A stretch of 64,000 bases of DNA from Drosophila persimilis (lineage: Eukaryota; Arthropoda; Insecta; Diptera; Drosophilidae): positions 3,658,001 to 3,722,000 of the forward strand of contig NW_020825294.1 of NCBI RefSeq assembly GCF_003286085.1. The letters run 5' to 3'. This document shows, one piece after another, positions 10,895-21,240 of this stretch; positions within the stretch are counted from its first letter, which is position 1; every line of letters starts with the position of its first letter. The notes beneath the pieces were generated by a model. The model did no database searches and was not told the DNA's origin. It was given only the letters and a program-made list of their open reading frames with translations. Made by a program: the position numbers and the translations under genes.

Positions 10895-12835
10895 TTCTGG
10901 ATGCAGGCACGCACTAAGAAGAGCACCTTTCCCATGGTGTAAAGGATGCCTCAAATCTTCTATTCAACTCAAAGAAATATCTTTTCTAAAGCTCAAAAAA
11001 ACTCATCGACATTACCCTCAAAAAATGTACGACAATCCATCAGTCTCCCCTCGGGAAATCCATCGTGCCAGTCTAGAGTGTGTTTTGTTTCCTTCAGCCT
11101 GGACAAACATCGCCTGCGAATGCATATACCTCCAATTTGTTCGAATGGGCCGTAAAAATAATCACGCAAACAACAAGAAAAATAAATTTAAATTCTGTGT
11201 CAACATGCGGCTATGGCCGTGTGAGATGTGAGCCGAGCTCCTCCCCGAACCAAACAATTTATGCGACAACAAAAATCGACAACAGCAACTTGTACGAGTG
11301 TGATATGTGCGTGCGTGTGTGGCTGGGTGTGCGTGTGTTAGATTGCCGGCGCGGTGCCGGGTGTGCATGTGTGTGTGTTAATTAAAATGCCTTAATTAAA
11401 ATAATTTTCAAATATTTCGAAAGCAGAAAAGTTTTTAATGCAAAAAGAAACAACGATATTACTGAATCGCAATGGAGCCCCCAGCCCCCCTCCAGGGGGG
11501 GGCACTGGAGATTCGCTTTTTTTCTATTGACTGCCGCACAGAGATTGACAACCATGACAGGCGCAACTGCCACGCGGGGGAGTGCCGTAGTGCCCCCGAA
11601 CGTATTAAAAAGTTTACAATTTCTGCAACAGGAGCGGCGGCGGTAGGGGCAGGGCGGAGTCGAGTTTAATTTTTTGGTTGAGTTCATGCGAAAATTGCAA
11701 AAATCATATTCCAACTGTTTGGCAAGCCATCAAAGGTATGGATGCTCTGGCATGGCCATCCGACATGGCCATAACCGTGCGGCGAGGAGCGGAGTGGAGG
11801 AGGGCCATGGAGTGCCCATGGATGCCATGGAGACATGGATGGAAATGGAGTCTAAACTGCAACATAAAGCGGAATGGCAGAGAGACACAGAAACTTTCGA
11901 ATGGAAAAATGCAGTTAGTTGTGGCATCGCAATCGGTTGGCAGGCAAACTGAAGTGCTCTGGGGGCAAGCAACATGTGTTGCCCCAGATCGATCTGGGCG
12001 CCCTGCTCCCCGCTGCCCACTGCTCGCTCCCCGCTTCTTTCAGAGCTATTTGCATAGCAAATTGAAAATTTTCCATAAACCTTGATTCCCGCAATTGAAC
12101 CTGGCTAAGAAGGTAACCAATTGTCCTGCACATTATCTCAACTCTTTGCCTCACTCTCCTTCTCCCTGGTCCTTCTCTTGTTCCTTCCCTTTCTTACTTT
12201 CTTTCCTGTACTTTTTGTTAATGTTTCTTTTTGTTCTTCTGTGGTATCTGGTACTTTTTAATGTCTTATCTACGTGGCCTGTTTGTCGGAATGAAGCTAC
12301 AAATTTAACACAAAACACACGCGCCATACATAAAAAGCAAGCGGCGAAACGAAACGAAATGGAACAAAAAAAAAAACAAACAGCAGTGAAAAGTGGTAGC
12401 ATACCCCCCACATTCGTGCAGCATAGGGGAAGGGGGGGAAAGGAGACCCCAGCAGGAGTCATAATTATGCCTGGCCCATCGCGCAATGAACGCGGCACGC
12501 AAAACATTTTTCGTAATTATCTCTCTAAAACCCCCAAATACACTCGTACAAAAAGCACCAAAAAAAAAAAATTCAAAGAAGAAACACTAAAAGAGAAGAG
12601 CCTGAACAGGAATGGAGTTGGCCGAATCATTGATGCTCTGTTTAGACGATGGGTGCTCAAGAGCAATGATTCGTGGAAGAGTCTTTGGGTCCTCAGAGAA
12701 AGAGTATCGAAATTGCGGTGGAGCCAGGCAGCACGTGAAGACCGGGAAAAGAAAGGAAAGAAAAGGTTTTAAAATAGCCAGCCAGGGACAACCTTTCATT
12801 CCAACTCTTTTGCAACTTTCATGCGTATTACTCAA
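10895..12835. other. Non-coding DNA, no supported gene
   Basis: Contains GT-rich DNA near 11305-11375, a segment rich in CATGG near 11750-11840, and a pyrimidine-rich stretch (12145-12260) followed by purine-rich DNA. A 225-codon plus frame at 12095-12772 runs through these skewed tracts. Its product changes from a Leu/Phe/Ser-rich part to a Lys/Arg-rich part exactly where base composition changes, so I read it as accidental. Confidence 0.5.
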
Positions 12836-12836
12836 T

Positions 12837-12845
12837 TATATAAAG
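12837..12845 (+). promoter_or_regulatory. TATA box candidate of the Kunitz-like gene
   Basis: TATATAAAG lies about 210 bp upstream of the chosen start codon at 13048. A transcript starting near 12867 would cross a 5'-UTR intron: CAG|GTAAGC at 12943/12944 to a CTCTAG acceptor ending at 13035 (92 bp). TATA, donor and acceptor together make a coherent small gene, but the assignment is inference. Confidence 0.45.
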
Positions 12846-13047
12846 CACGCGAAAGTGCTGCCGGTTGCCGTCTGATAAGCGCCAGAGGTATTCCAGATAT
12901 TCCCTGAAGTTCTGGAGTTACCTTAACCAAATGCATTTTTCAGGTAAGCGAATCAATTCGATGCCCCTCCAATACGAATCGCATTCGTTCCATACCCAAA
13001 TTCGAGTTACTTTCTGCTGTAAAACATTTCTCTAGTTTTTGTGAGCT

Positions 13048-13383
13048 ATGAAGAAGTACAAATGTCCGATAATTTCTGCCTCACTGAGTGCCGTGATTAT
13101 TTCTATACTGCTGACCGCTTGGTTCCTCGTTAAACGTAATTATCAAGAAAAAGTGTTTATGGCCAGCCCCATTTTATTGATTTAATTTCGCAAAGAAGCT
13201 TCAGCGACCCCCAACAAACCGCCGCTACCGTCGCTGTGCCAGAGACCCCCGCACGATGCCGAAAACTGTCACATGTCGCGCTTTTACTTCAATACATTCA
13301 CGGAGAATTGCGAACGGAGCAACACCTGCAACGAGAAGGCCCACAAATCGTATGTCGATTGCATGCACAGATGCGCCCTGTGA
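13048..13383 (+). CDS. Small secreted Kunitz-like (BPTI-type) cysteine-rich protein, two coding exons
   Basis: Exon 1 (13048-13135) encodes a Lys-rich start and a hydrophobic stretch (residues about 9-28) that serves as a signal peptide. A short intron follows with a GTAATT donor, and exon 2 (13196-13383) completes a 91-residue protein ending at TGA. The mature part has six cysteines (44, 54, 68, 74, 85, 89). Cys54 is followed by the Arg-Phe-Tyr-Phe stretch (58-61) typical of Kunitz domains, and the last gap, C-x3-C, matches the family, while the gaps between Cys 3, 4 and 5 are each about two residues short. Kunitz domains generally block serine proteases; many Drosophila ones this small are seminal or glandular. 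The acceptor is AAGAAG, so either of two AGs (13195 or 13198) can be used, changing one residue. A 5'-UTR intron is likely (12944-13035), and an ATTAAA poly(A) signal candidate is at 13410-13415. Confidence 0.75.
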
Positions 13384-14415
13384 TTCGGGGATTGCAATGA
13401 TTGAAACCCATTAAAAAATATTACCAGAAGCCTGTTCTTTAAGGGAGGAAGGGGGTAAAGCAACCACTAGGAAAGTATTCCACACATCATCTATCGAATC
13501 ACAGGGCTGATTCGGATTCCTTAAAGGGTTTTCCGTGACATGAAGGCCAACATTTTGCGTGCTGCTATGTGGGCCAGTAGACGCGTCAGAGAATGCCACG
13601 GAAAAACAAAAATCGTGAAGGAAAAGGATGAACCTTCGCCGCAACGCGACGGGTGGGCGTGTCTCCTATATGTACAGCCCCGGATACGGATGCGGACGTG
13701 GTGTGTGTGTGTGTGTGAGGGAAAAGTTATTGTTGGTAATATCAACACTAAAAGTGTTTATGATATGAAAAATGTTGACAGCAACTGCAGAATAGATATG
13801 CTCCGACCGAGCCACAGCGAGAAAGCGAAAGAGAAAGGGAGAAAGAGAGCTGGGTAGGGGATACATACATACATACACATATATGTACATAGAACCGTCT
13901 CATTCACTCGTATGTGTGGTGTGTGTGTGAGTATGTATGTGCTTGTAGTTTTTATCGCTGCTGCTGACTTTGATGAAAAATATGATTATGTCCTTTATGC
14001 GAATGCCTTGCAGTAAAAATAATAATAACACAGAGATACTCCTCGTACATTCCCGCCTCGTTGCGGCATTCCCCCATTGCTCCTTTGGCTGTGTTTTTCT
14101 TTTTTTTTCGGCAACATTTTTCATGACTTTTCTCAGCTTCCGCTGACTTTATTGGCTGCTCGTCTCCGGGCTGCCTGCAGGGTTAAACATTTCGGATTCT
14201 CTCAAGAATTCCCTCCCTCTCTGGCCCTTTCTTGTTTCTGGCTTGTCATATGTTTGCTTTATTATGGACAACATGAAGCCGTAAGAAACACTAGCCATAA
14301 CAATAAGAACGAGCTACAAACAACTGACGACCGACGACCGACGACCAGGCCATCCATGAATGCAGTCAAACGGTTGTGACCCATAAACCGACAATGTTGC
14401 AAGTTGCTGCTCCCA
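13384..14415. other. Non-coding DNA between the Kunitz-like and Kazal-like genes
   Basis: Holds GT repeats near 13699-13720 and 13916-13930 and an ACATAC/ATACAT run near 13860-13890. No coding feature is supported. Confidence 0.5.
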
Positions 14416-14417
14416 GT

Positions 14418-14608
14418 GGCAGTGACAATGCGGCCACGCCCAGTACTGGGACGCCCACATATAACATGCTCGTTTTCACTTGGTTGCGATTTTGGAGATG
14501 GCCAGAGGAACGAATGATCTATCGTCTTTAGAGATGTTTCATTTTTCAAGGCCCCCAATAAGTATGCTACGTTTTTTTTGCAGAACGAGTTTCCTCATCA
14601 AATCTATT
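14418..14608 (-). repeat. Module A, copy 1 (3'-flank module of the Kazal-like locus)
   Basis: About 190 bp sharing, in order, GCGGCCACGCC, GGGACGCCCACATATAACATG, TTTTGGAGATGGCC, CCCCCAATAAGTATG and GTTTCCTCATCAAATCTAT with 14750-14921. On the minus strand it lies downstream of the partial exon copy at 14640-14752. The A-plus-B pair forms a tandem duplication. Confidence 0.8.
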
Positions 14609-14639
14609 CATAGAAAGCTGCAGCGCGCTAGTTGATAAA

Positions 14640-14752
14640 ACCATTAAAGGTCGAACTATATATTGCAGGGTATTCGATTGAAAATGGTAAAGAGCTCACG
14701 GGGTCTGTTGTTCAGTTCCCGCAGACATACAATCTCCGCACTTAGCTGAAAA
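14640..14752 (-). pseudogene. Partial copy of the last part of the Kazal-like gene (module B, copy 1)
   Basis: On the minus strand this reads Q-L-S-A-E-I, then an altered Cys-Leu-Arg-Glu-Leu-Asn stretch, Arg-Pro-Arg-Glu-Leu-Phe-Thr-Ile-Phe and Pro-Cys-Asn-Ile before a stop. It closely matches residues 51-79 of the intact gene at 15142-15465. The signal peptide and the first five cysteines are missing: the sequence upstream on this strand is module A copy 2 instead. It therefore looks like a gene end carried along in a local tandem duplication, not a working gene. Confidence 0.7.
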
Positions 14753-14921
14753 TGCGGCCACGCCTAGTATTGGGACGCCCACATATAACATGATCGTTCT
14801 CACTTGGTTGCGGTTTTGGAGATGGCCAATGGATCCACTCCCTTTGGAGATGTTTAATTTTTCAAGACCCCCAATAAGTATGATACGTTTTTTTGCAGAA
14901 TGAGTTTCCTCATCAAATCTA
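14750..14921 (-). repeat. Module A, copy 2
   Basis: Matches module A copy 1 with scattered substitutions and a small deletion near 14838. It is separated from module B copy 2 (the 3' end of the intact gene) by about 213 bp (14922-15134) that has no counterpart between module B copy 1 and module A copy 1. Confidence 0.8.
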
Positions 14922-15141
14922 TGGGGAAAAGAAGCAGGACAACGAAAAAGAACCTCACTCAGGCATTTGTGGCTTCTCGTAAATATTATTTATACATTTC
15001 TTCTACTAAGAAACAAATAATTAATGATTCATTCGGATGCGGCATCAATCTATAATGTTCATGCAAAAATTTTATCTACCATACGTTTACACGGTTCCTT
15101 ATTTGTGTCCACACAGTATCCGGAAATTGCCTGGATAAAAC

Positions 15142-15465
15142 CTATTGAAAGTCGATCCATATATTGCAGGGCATACAAGTAAAAATGGTAAAGAGCTCAC
15201 GGGGTCTGCCGTTCAATTCCCGCAGGCATATCTCCGCACTTAGCTGACATTGGTTTTCGGCCTCAAATCCGCAAACTTTGTCATAGGCACACCTCTTTTC
15301 GTCCATCGATCCGTCTGTGGGACAATCCACCGAACAACCCTCGTGCTTTATGCCCCGACTCACAGGAGCTGATTCGGGACGAAGGTTCTTCGATAGTAAA
15401 TCGAATTAAACAGTAGAAAAATATCTCTATTAATCACCTAGGAGGAGAACGATAATTAACTTCAT
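15142..15465 (-). CDS. Small secreted Kazal-like cysteine-rich protein, two exons
   Basis: Exon 1 (15465-15438) encodes Met-Lys then a run of Leu/Ile/Val. The 69-bp intron (15437-15369; GTGATT donor, AATCAG acceptor) is phase 1, and exon 2 (15368-15142) brings the total to 84 residues. Residues 1-15 form a short signal peptide. Cysteines are at 21, 25, 36, 42, 50 and 57, with two more at 74 and 77. The order Cys-x3-Cys-Pro, Cys-Ala-Tyr-Asp, Cys-Gly-Phe, Asn-Gln-Cys and Ala-Glu-Ile-Cys resembles the compact Kazal-like proteins of Drosophila, many of them seminal fluid components. Kazal domains usually inhibit serine proteases, but inhibition is not shown for this divergent form. The intron boundaries are the only pair I found that joins a signal peptide to the cysteine frame. 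A second AG 21 bp upstream would put exon 2 out of frame. Confidence 0.7.
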
Positions 15466-15560
15466 GTTGATGAAGAGAGCTAGCACTTGAGACTGGTGTA
15501 TGTACTCCACTTACGGAAAGTTGGATACGGAAATTATCTGCTTGTTTTCCACTTAAAAGC

Positions 15561-15569
15561 ATTATAAAC
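15561..15569 (-). promoter_or_regulatory. TATA box candidate of the Kazal-like gene
   Basis: On the minus strand the sequence reads TTTATAAT about 100 bp upstream of the start codon at 15465. Transcription starting about 30 bp downstream would give a leader of roughly 70 nt. This is inference from spacing only. Confidence 0.4.
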
Positions 15570-18500
15570 GAGCGGGCACGTGGTGATGCTCGACATTTAA
15601 GCCCGATACTCAGTCGGTTGATATTTAGTGCAGCTGTAGTGCTCTCCTCCGATGAAGAGGGATTTTTTCAAACATTTGAAGTGGCTTTTTGGCAGGTGTC
15701 CTTGCCCGTAAAGCCACCTCCTTTGGCGGAGCATGGCTGCATCGTTGATGAAATCTCAACAGTGTTTTGAAACCGATCCTAAAGCTCATTCTTTTCCTAC
15801 CCCTTATTAATGCCACAAAATATTATTTAATTACTAGTTTAAAAAAATTCTAAAATATTGGATTTGCTATTATTTTAAGAGAAACAAATTCACTTATTGG
15901 AAAACATTTAGTATGGGCTGCAAAAATACAGGATTTCAATTTAAAAATATTTAACGAAAGAGCGTTAAATATGTGTGATTGTAGTAAAAATTTGTTTGTT
16001 AGTATATGACTACGATATAAAACCAATTAAGTATGGACTTTTGCTGGAAATTGAGTCACCGACAACTCGAAATCAAAGTTAAACGCGGAGGCAACCATTT
16101 GCGATAGCCACTAAATGCCTTTGTGTATAGGAGTTTTACCTCAAACAACTATTACTTTTAAGAAAATCCAACAAAATTCTCACAAGAAGATAAAACCGCT
16201 AAGCCACATCCAGTTATCCTACGGAAACTTTCCTTGTCCTTGTATTCCCATTAAATTTTCATGCCAGCTGTCCATCTTAAAGCATTTTAGCCAGTCAACA
16301 CTTAATTATTATCGAGAAACAAAACCAGAGGCGAAAGCAAACGCGCAGACGAAGTCAGGGGGGGGGGGGGGGAGAGCAAATGGAACATCACCACATGATT
16401 TACTTAATATAATTTTGTCCTTGCCATTGTTAATTTATGGGGGAGGTGGCAGGGGGAAGGACAACCAACTCTCGGCACACTTAATGCCGCAGCAATGTAA
16501 TAAAAATCCAAGACGATGGATGAAGGACGATGTGGACGATGGTGGAAGGCAGAGCCCCCCCTCGGACAAATGCCCGTTAAATATTTAGTTGATTTAATTA
16601 TGTATGCCTAGAGATGTGTGTGTGTGTGTGTGTGTGTGTCTAGGAAGGGGAGCAGAGCCATTAAATCAACTCAAACTACGGCCGGCAATTTACGAGCGCC
16701 AAAGTTTTTGGGGGCCTCTCCTTTAATTGTCTTTTTCGGTTATCTGTTGCTTATTTATTACGAATGCCATATGCCATATGACATAACAGAGAAATGAAGG
16801 AAAAGGAAAAAGAGAAACGAAAAGGGAGAGACAGAGGACACAGAGGCAAAACCGGAGAGAGAAAGCAAGGCAGAAACAGGATCTGAGACGATTTTGCTTT
16901 GTGGTCATTTTTTGGTGAATTAATTAAACAAATAAAATAATATGTCAGCAGCAGCAAAAAGCAATAAATACTAATTTGCCTGTTTCAACACAAATGTCAT
17001 CTTTGTGTTGAGATAAATAAGGCACACACACACAAACAGACAGATAGACAGGACACCCACACACACACACACACAGATGCGAGCACGAGCCGGAAAATGT
17101 TGTGTGCCCTAAATGCCTTACCATTTTGTTGCCAGGGTTTCGGCCAGCTGCCTGCTCCAAGAAATGCGGTTTGTCTCCGACTCGGACTCCGACACAGGAC
17201 ACGGGACACAGGACACGGTACACAGGAGGTTGAGTGGTTGATTGTTCGAGTGGTTGAGTGGTTGAGTGGCTGAATGGCTGAGTGCTCGCCCGGTGGTTGG
17301 CTAGACAACTTATCGCTGACTTTGTTGTAATTCCCCATTCAATTAATGAACCGCTTTTGTGTTGGCAGGCACATCCTTTTCGGCTGCAGATTGGTCGTCT
17401 TTCGGCATTGTACATCTGAAAGAATAATTTTAACTTGACAGTAGATTAACTCCAACGACAAGATAACAGAAAGGTAAACGTGTAAAGGCACTAAAATGCT
17501 TTGATAATTTCTATTGAATTGGAAATGAATGAAATTATGGGCATTTCTGAGCAGATTGCTCTTCTCCAATCCAAGACCCCCAGGGGCGCTTCTTAGTTAA
17601 CCTTTACGAGGGAGTATGGTATGTCCAATCCCCGTGTCCGTCTCCGTCTCCGTCTCCGTCCCCGTGCAATCCAAAAGGTCCGCTCGGCTAATGTCCCATT
17701 GAAACAATCCCTCCCGAGGGCAGATCAATGTTGTTTTCTCAATGATTATTATTTCTCGGCATTAAAATGTATTATATTTCTGCATCTCCTGCTTCTGCTC
17801 CTGCTCCTGCAGCATCTGGCCTGCAGAATTATTTTCTATAAATTTAATCCCCATTAAAGAGCGGTTATGTTCGGGGTCCGGCCATAATTGTTATTTTCCT
17901 TGTACGAACAACGTCTTTTGTTTCCGATCCCACCCCCGGGGGAGAGGTCGTCGAGGTCGTGGTCCGCTTGTTAGCAATTCCCCGACCGACTCCCGACTTC
18001 GTTTGGTTTCGGATTCAATTCACTTTTTGTTTCTATTAATGACACACACACAAACACACAGGGACACACACAGAGACAGCGAGACAGACAGGGATTCATC
18101 CGCTGTGAAGGACATTTGGCAGGCAGCGTGTTTTTGGCCAAAAGTCTCTGACTGTGGCTCTGGCTGTGTCGTTCCTTGGATTTATTTCACGGCACATTTA
18201 ATTCCAGCACGCGCCTGCCAACATGAATTTGCCAGATAGCCGAGTATATCCATCCCCTGACAAAACAGCGCTGACAACGAGGACTCGCCGCGAGGACAAT
18301 TCGACGACAACACTCGGATAAACAATTCCCCCCCTCCCGCCGTCCCGCCGTCCCACCGTCCGTTCGTGGCTGTAATTTGTTTAATTTTAAGTAGCCGTAG
18401 CCGAAGGAAAACTATTCGTATTTCCCCCCCACCCCCCGCCGCCGCGGTGCACCGTCCTGAGGTTATAAGCGGCCTACAACATAATCGTCATGGGGGAGGG

Positions 18501-21240
18501 GGCCTCGAGGTCCTTCTTGGGTCTATTCCCCAGACCACTTATCAAGTGTCCTGCGACAGCCATTGCGGGCTGCTCTTGGGCTGCTGTTTGCCGCCCGCCA
18601 CGGTCATAAAAATCAAAAGAGCATAAAAATACATTTGATAACAGTGACGACTTCTGTTTTTGGTGTTTAGTTCGTTGTTTGCTCTGTCCAACACACCCCC
18701 CTACCCCTGCTGTCCCCTCGCCACCGTGCTATCCCCCAGTGACCGGCCTGTGCCCCTGGGTCCTGGGTACTGGGCCGTATTTGCCTAAAGTGCTCATTTC
18801 AATGTCGCCAAGTGTCAGGCCAAGACGTGGGCCATAGGAGGAGCACGAGCAGGAGCACGAGCAGGAGCTGGAGCTGGAGTGGCACAGGAAATTGGCATTG
18901 CCAAAAACCAAATAAAAGGCAAAAGAAACGAAACGAAACGGAACGGAACGGAAACGCAAAACGAGCGACAGGCAGCGTCCAAAAGTGAATTAAAATAAAT
19001 TTGCTAGCGGGGATTTGGGGATTTGTTGTGCTGCGCATTTTTAGCAGGCGGCCGCCAAGGATACGGCCAACGCATTCTGAGCCTCGTTGTCAGGGATGGC
19101 AAAACGAGAAGGAACAGGCAAAAGCCACTATCGAGGCTTTGGATACCCATCGAAAACCTATGAAAAATAATCAACACGATGCAGAACTCCTGAACCCCTC
19201 TGGCCCCAAAGGGCCCCTTTTACCAAGGTTTTGTAGGCGATCAGCATTTGTACAGCTTTATAAAAACATTCCCTATCGATAATCGCCCAGCCCTGAACTG
19301 TGGCACACCCCACGCCCCATGCCCTGCCATTGATGGACTTATAAGACATAATAAAAATTTTCGAAAGGAATTGGCAATGTTTTTCTTTGGCCCGCAGCTA
19401 TTATCTCTCCTTGAGACCGAGACTAAGAAGGGCGACTGCCTCTGCCTTTGAGCCTTGACTGCCTGCGCCACTCCCCTCCCCTCGACGCCTGGCGTGGCCC
19501 TGGCTTCGACTTTGGCGTGTCTACTGATGCATAAGGCATACGGCATTTATATAATTGTTATATCAAATATTCGACATTGCCGGGCACACTTTAAACGCTC
19601 AAAAAGCCATCCAATTTATGGCTTTAGAATTGGACCAAAAGTCGGCAAAGGAACGCAAGCCCGGGCCCGAGCTCAGGCCCAGGCCCAGGGGACCAAAAGG
19701 CCGAAGAAAGCTGAAAGTGAAAGTGTAGGCGTGGGCGTGGAATGTGTTTTCCGAGAATGTGGTACGGATGCCGCCTGTTTGCGAGTGAGTGTGGTGGACA
19801 GCCCAACCGGGTGGGTATCGGTTGATGGAAAAGGGGATTGTGGTTTCGGCATATCGTGGTCAGGTCGCGCGGTTGTTCATGGAGAGCCGCCGCCATGGGT
19901 ACTGCTTCTACTTCTGGTTTTGGGTCTGATTCTGTTTCTGGTTCTGTTTCTGGCAACCCCGTGGCGCTGATAATGACGCCGCGGCTTGTCGGAGTTTACT
20001 AATTCTTGTCCCACTTTGGAAAACTTTACAATTAGATTCGCGCCCCCAGCCCCAGCCCCATCCAGACCCATTCGGTTTTTGTGCTCGTTCGAGTCCTTAG
20101 TCCTTTGGGTGTGGGTGGAAGGCGTGATTTATTGACAGACCGCGACGACAGCGCCTTGTTGGGTTCTGCCCATAAATCAACAAAATATGTTACCTTCCCT
20201 TTAAGATTTTCCCCCCCCAAAAAAAAAAGAAACAAACATCGCGGACAGCTAACGTTGACGGGCTTTAAATTGTGTTGTTTTTTTTCTGGTAGTGAAAATA
20301 ATTATAAATAGGGTTAACGGACGGACCAGAGTACGGGCCGAATGATTACGGCATAATCCAATTTTCATTACATTTACATCAATTCGGAGAATGATAAATG
20401 AAATGCTAAAATAATGGTAGCCAGCCCTGTCTCTGGGGGCAACCCTTTTTCCTACAGGCCGCTGACATTTTCCACATTTCTATTTTATATATATTTTTTT
20501 TTTGTTTTTCCTCGGGTTGGTTCTGACATTTACCCCGCTTTTTTGTGGGTTCAATGTACCCTCCATTGGTGGCAGGGTATTTGCGCTGAATGAAACAGAA
20601 GAAAGTTCTAGCTTCGGAGAGGAAAGCAGCCTTCCTGAGAAAAGTGCATGCCACAGTCGGTTTCTCGTTATGGCTCCATTTTTTAGCATTTGCATAATTT
20701 TCCACAGATTAAACTACAATTTATCATAATTTTTTTTGGCCATGAGTGAATTGTTGCCATGCGCCCGAATGCTCAAAGTGATTTTTAATAGCCGTCGGGG
20801 CGACAGTTTTCCCAGCTCAAGTTTTCCATTATTTCCATCATTCATTTCGGCGAAATAATCGCTGACGAAATACGAGCAAGGCAAGGGCCTTATCCGCACC
20901 TCTCTCTGCTTTAAGAATTTTCCATTTTCCTTGGGAAAACTCTGGCAACTCAGGGGACATTCGAAGGAGTAAGTAAGTACATCAAAGGCGGGCAATAAAT
21001 CTGATGGAAAATGCGAATGCAGTGTGTACCGAGAGGATGGACCCCACCACATAAAAACGATACGCACGATATCTTGACCAAACAACAGGACCAGCGAGAG
21101 AGAGAGGGAGAGGGAGAGTGTGGATAGAGTGTGGGAGAGCAAAGGATATATACATAAATCCCAGTTGGAATCGGGGCGAGCGAGCAACTTTTGAGTGAAG
21201 TCAACACATTTTCACACACAATAAATTTTTGCCAACGTTT
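15570..21240. other. Gene-free stretch
   Basis: No supported coding sequence. Visible: a G homopolymer at about 16358-16372, GT repeats at about 16617-16640, CA runs near 17025-17075, GTTGAGTGG-type repeats near 17225-17285, CCGTCT repeats near 17635-17660, CGAAA/GGAAC pentamers near 18927-18955, and a GCACGAGCAGGA/GGAGCT repeat at 18841-18875. Open frames in this stretch follow these skewed tracts. Probably intergenic or intronic regulatory DNA. Confidence 0.45.

Noticed and set aside
12095-12772. 225-codon plus-strand frame
   Set aside because: It crosses a pyrimidine-rich tract and then a purine-rich tract; the product is low-complexity on both sides and has no motif.
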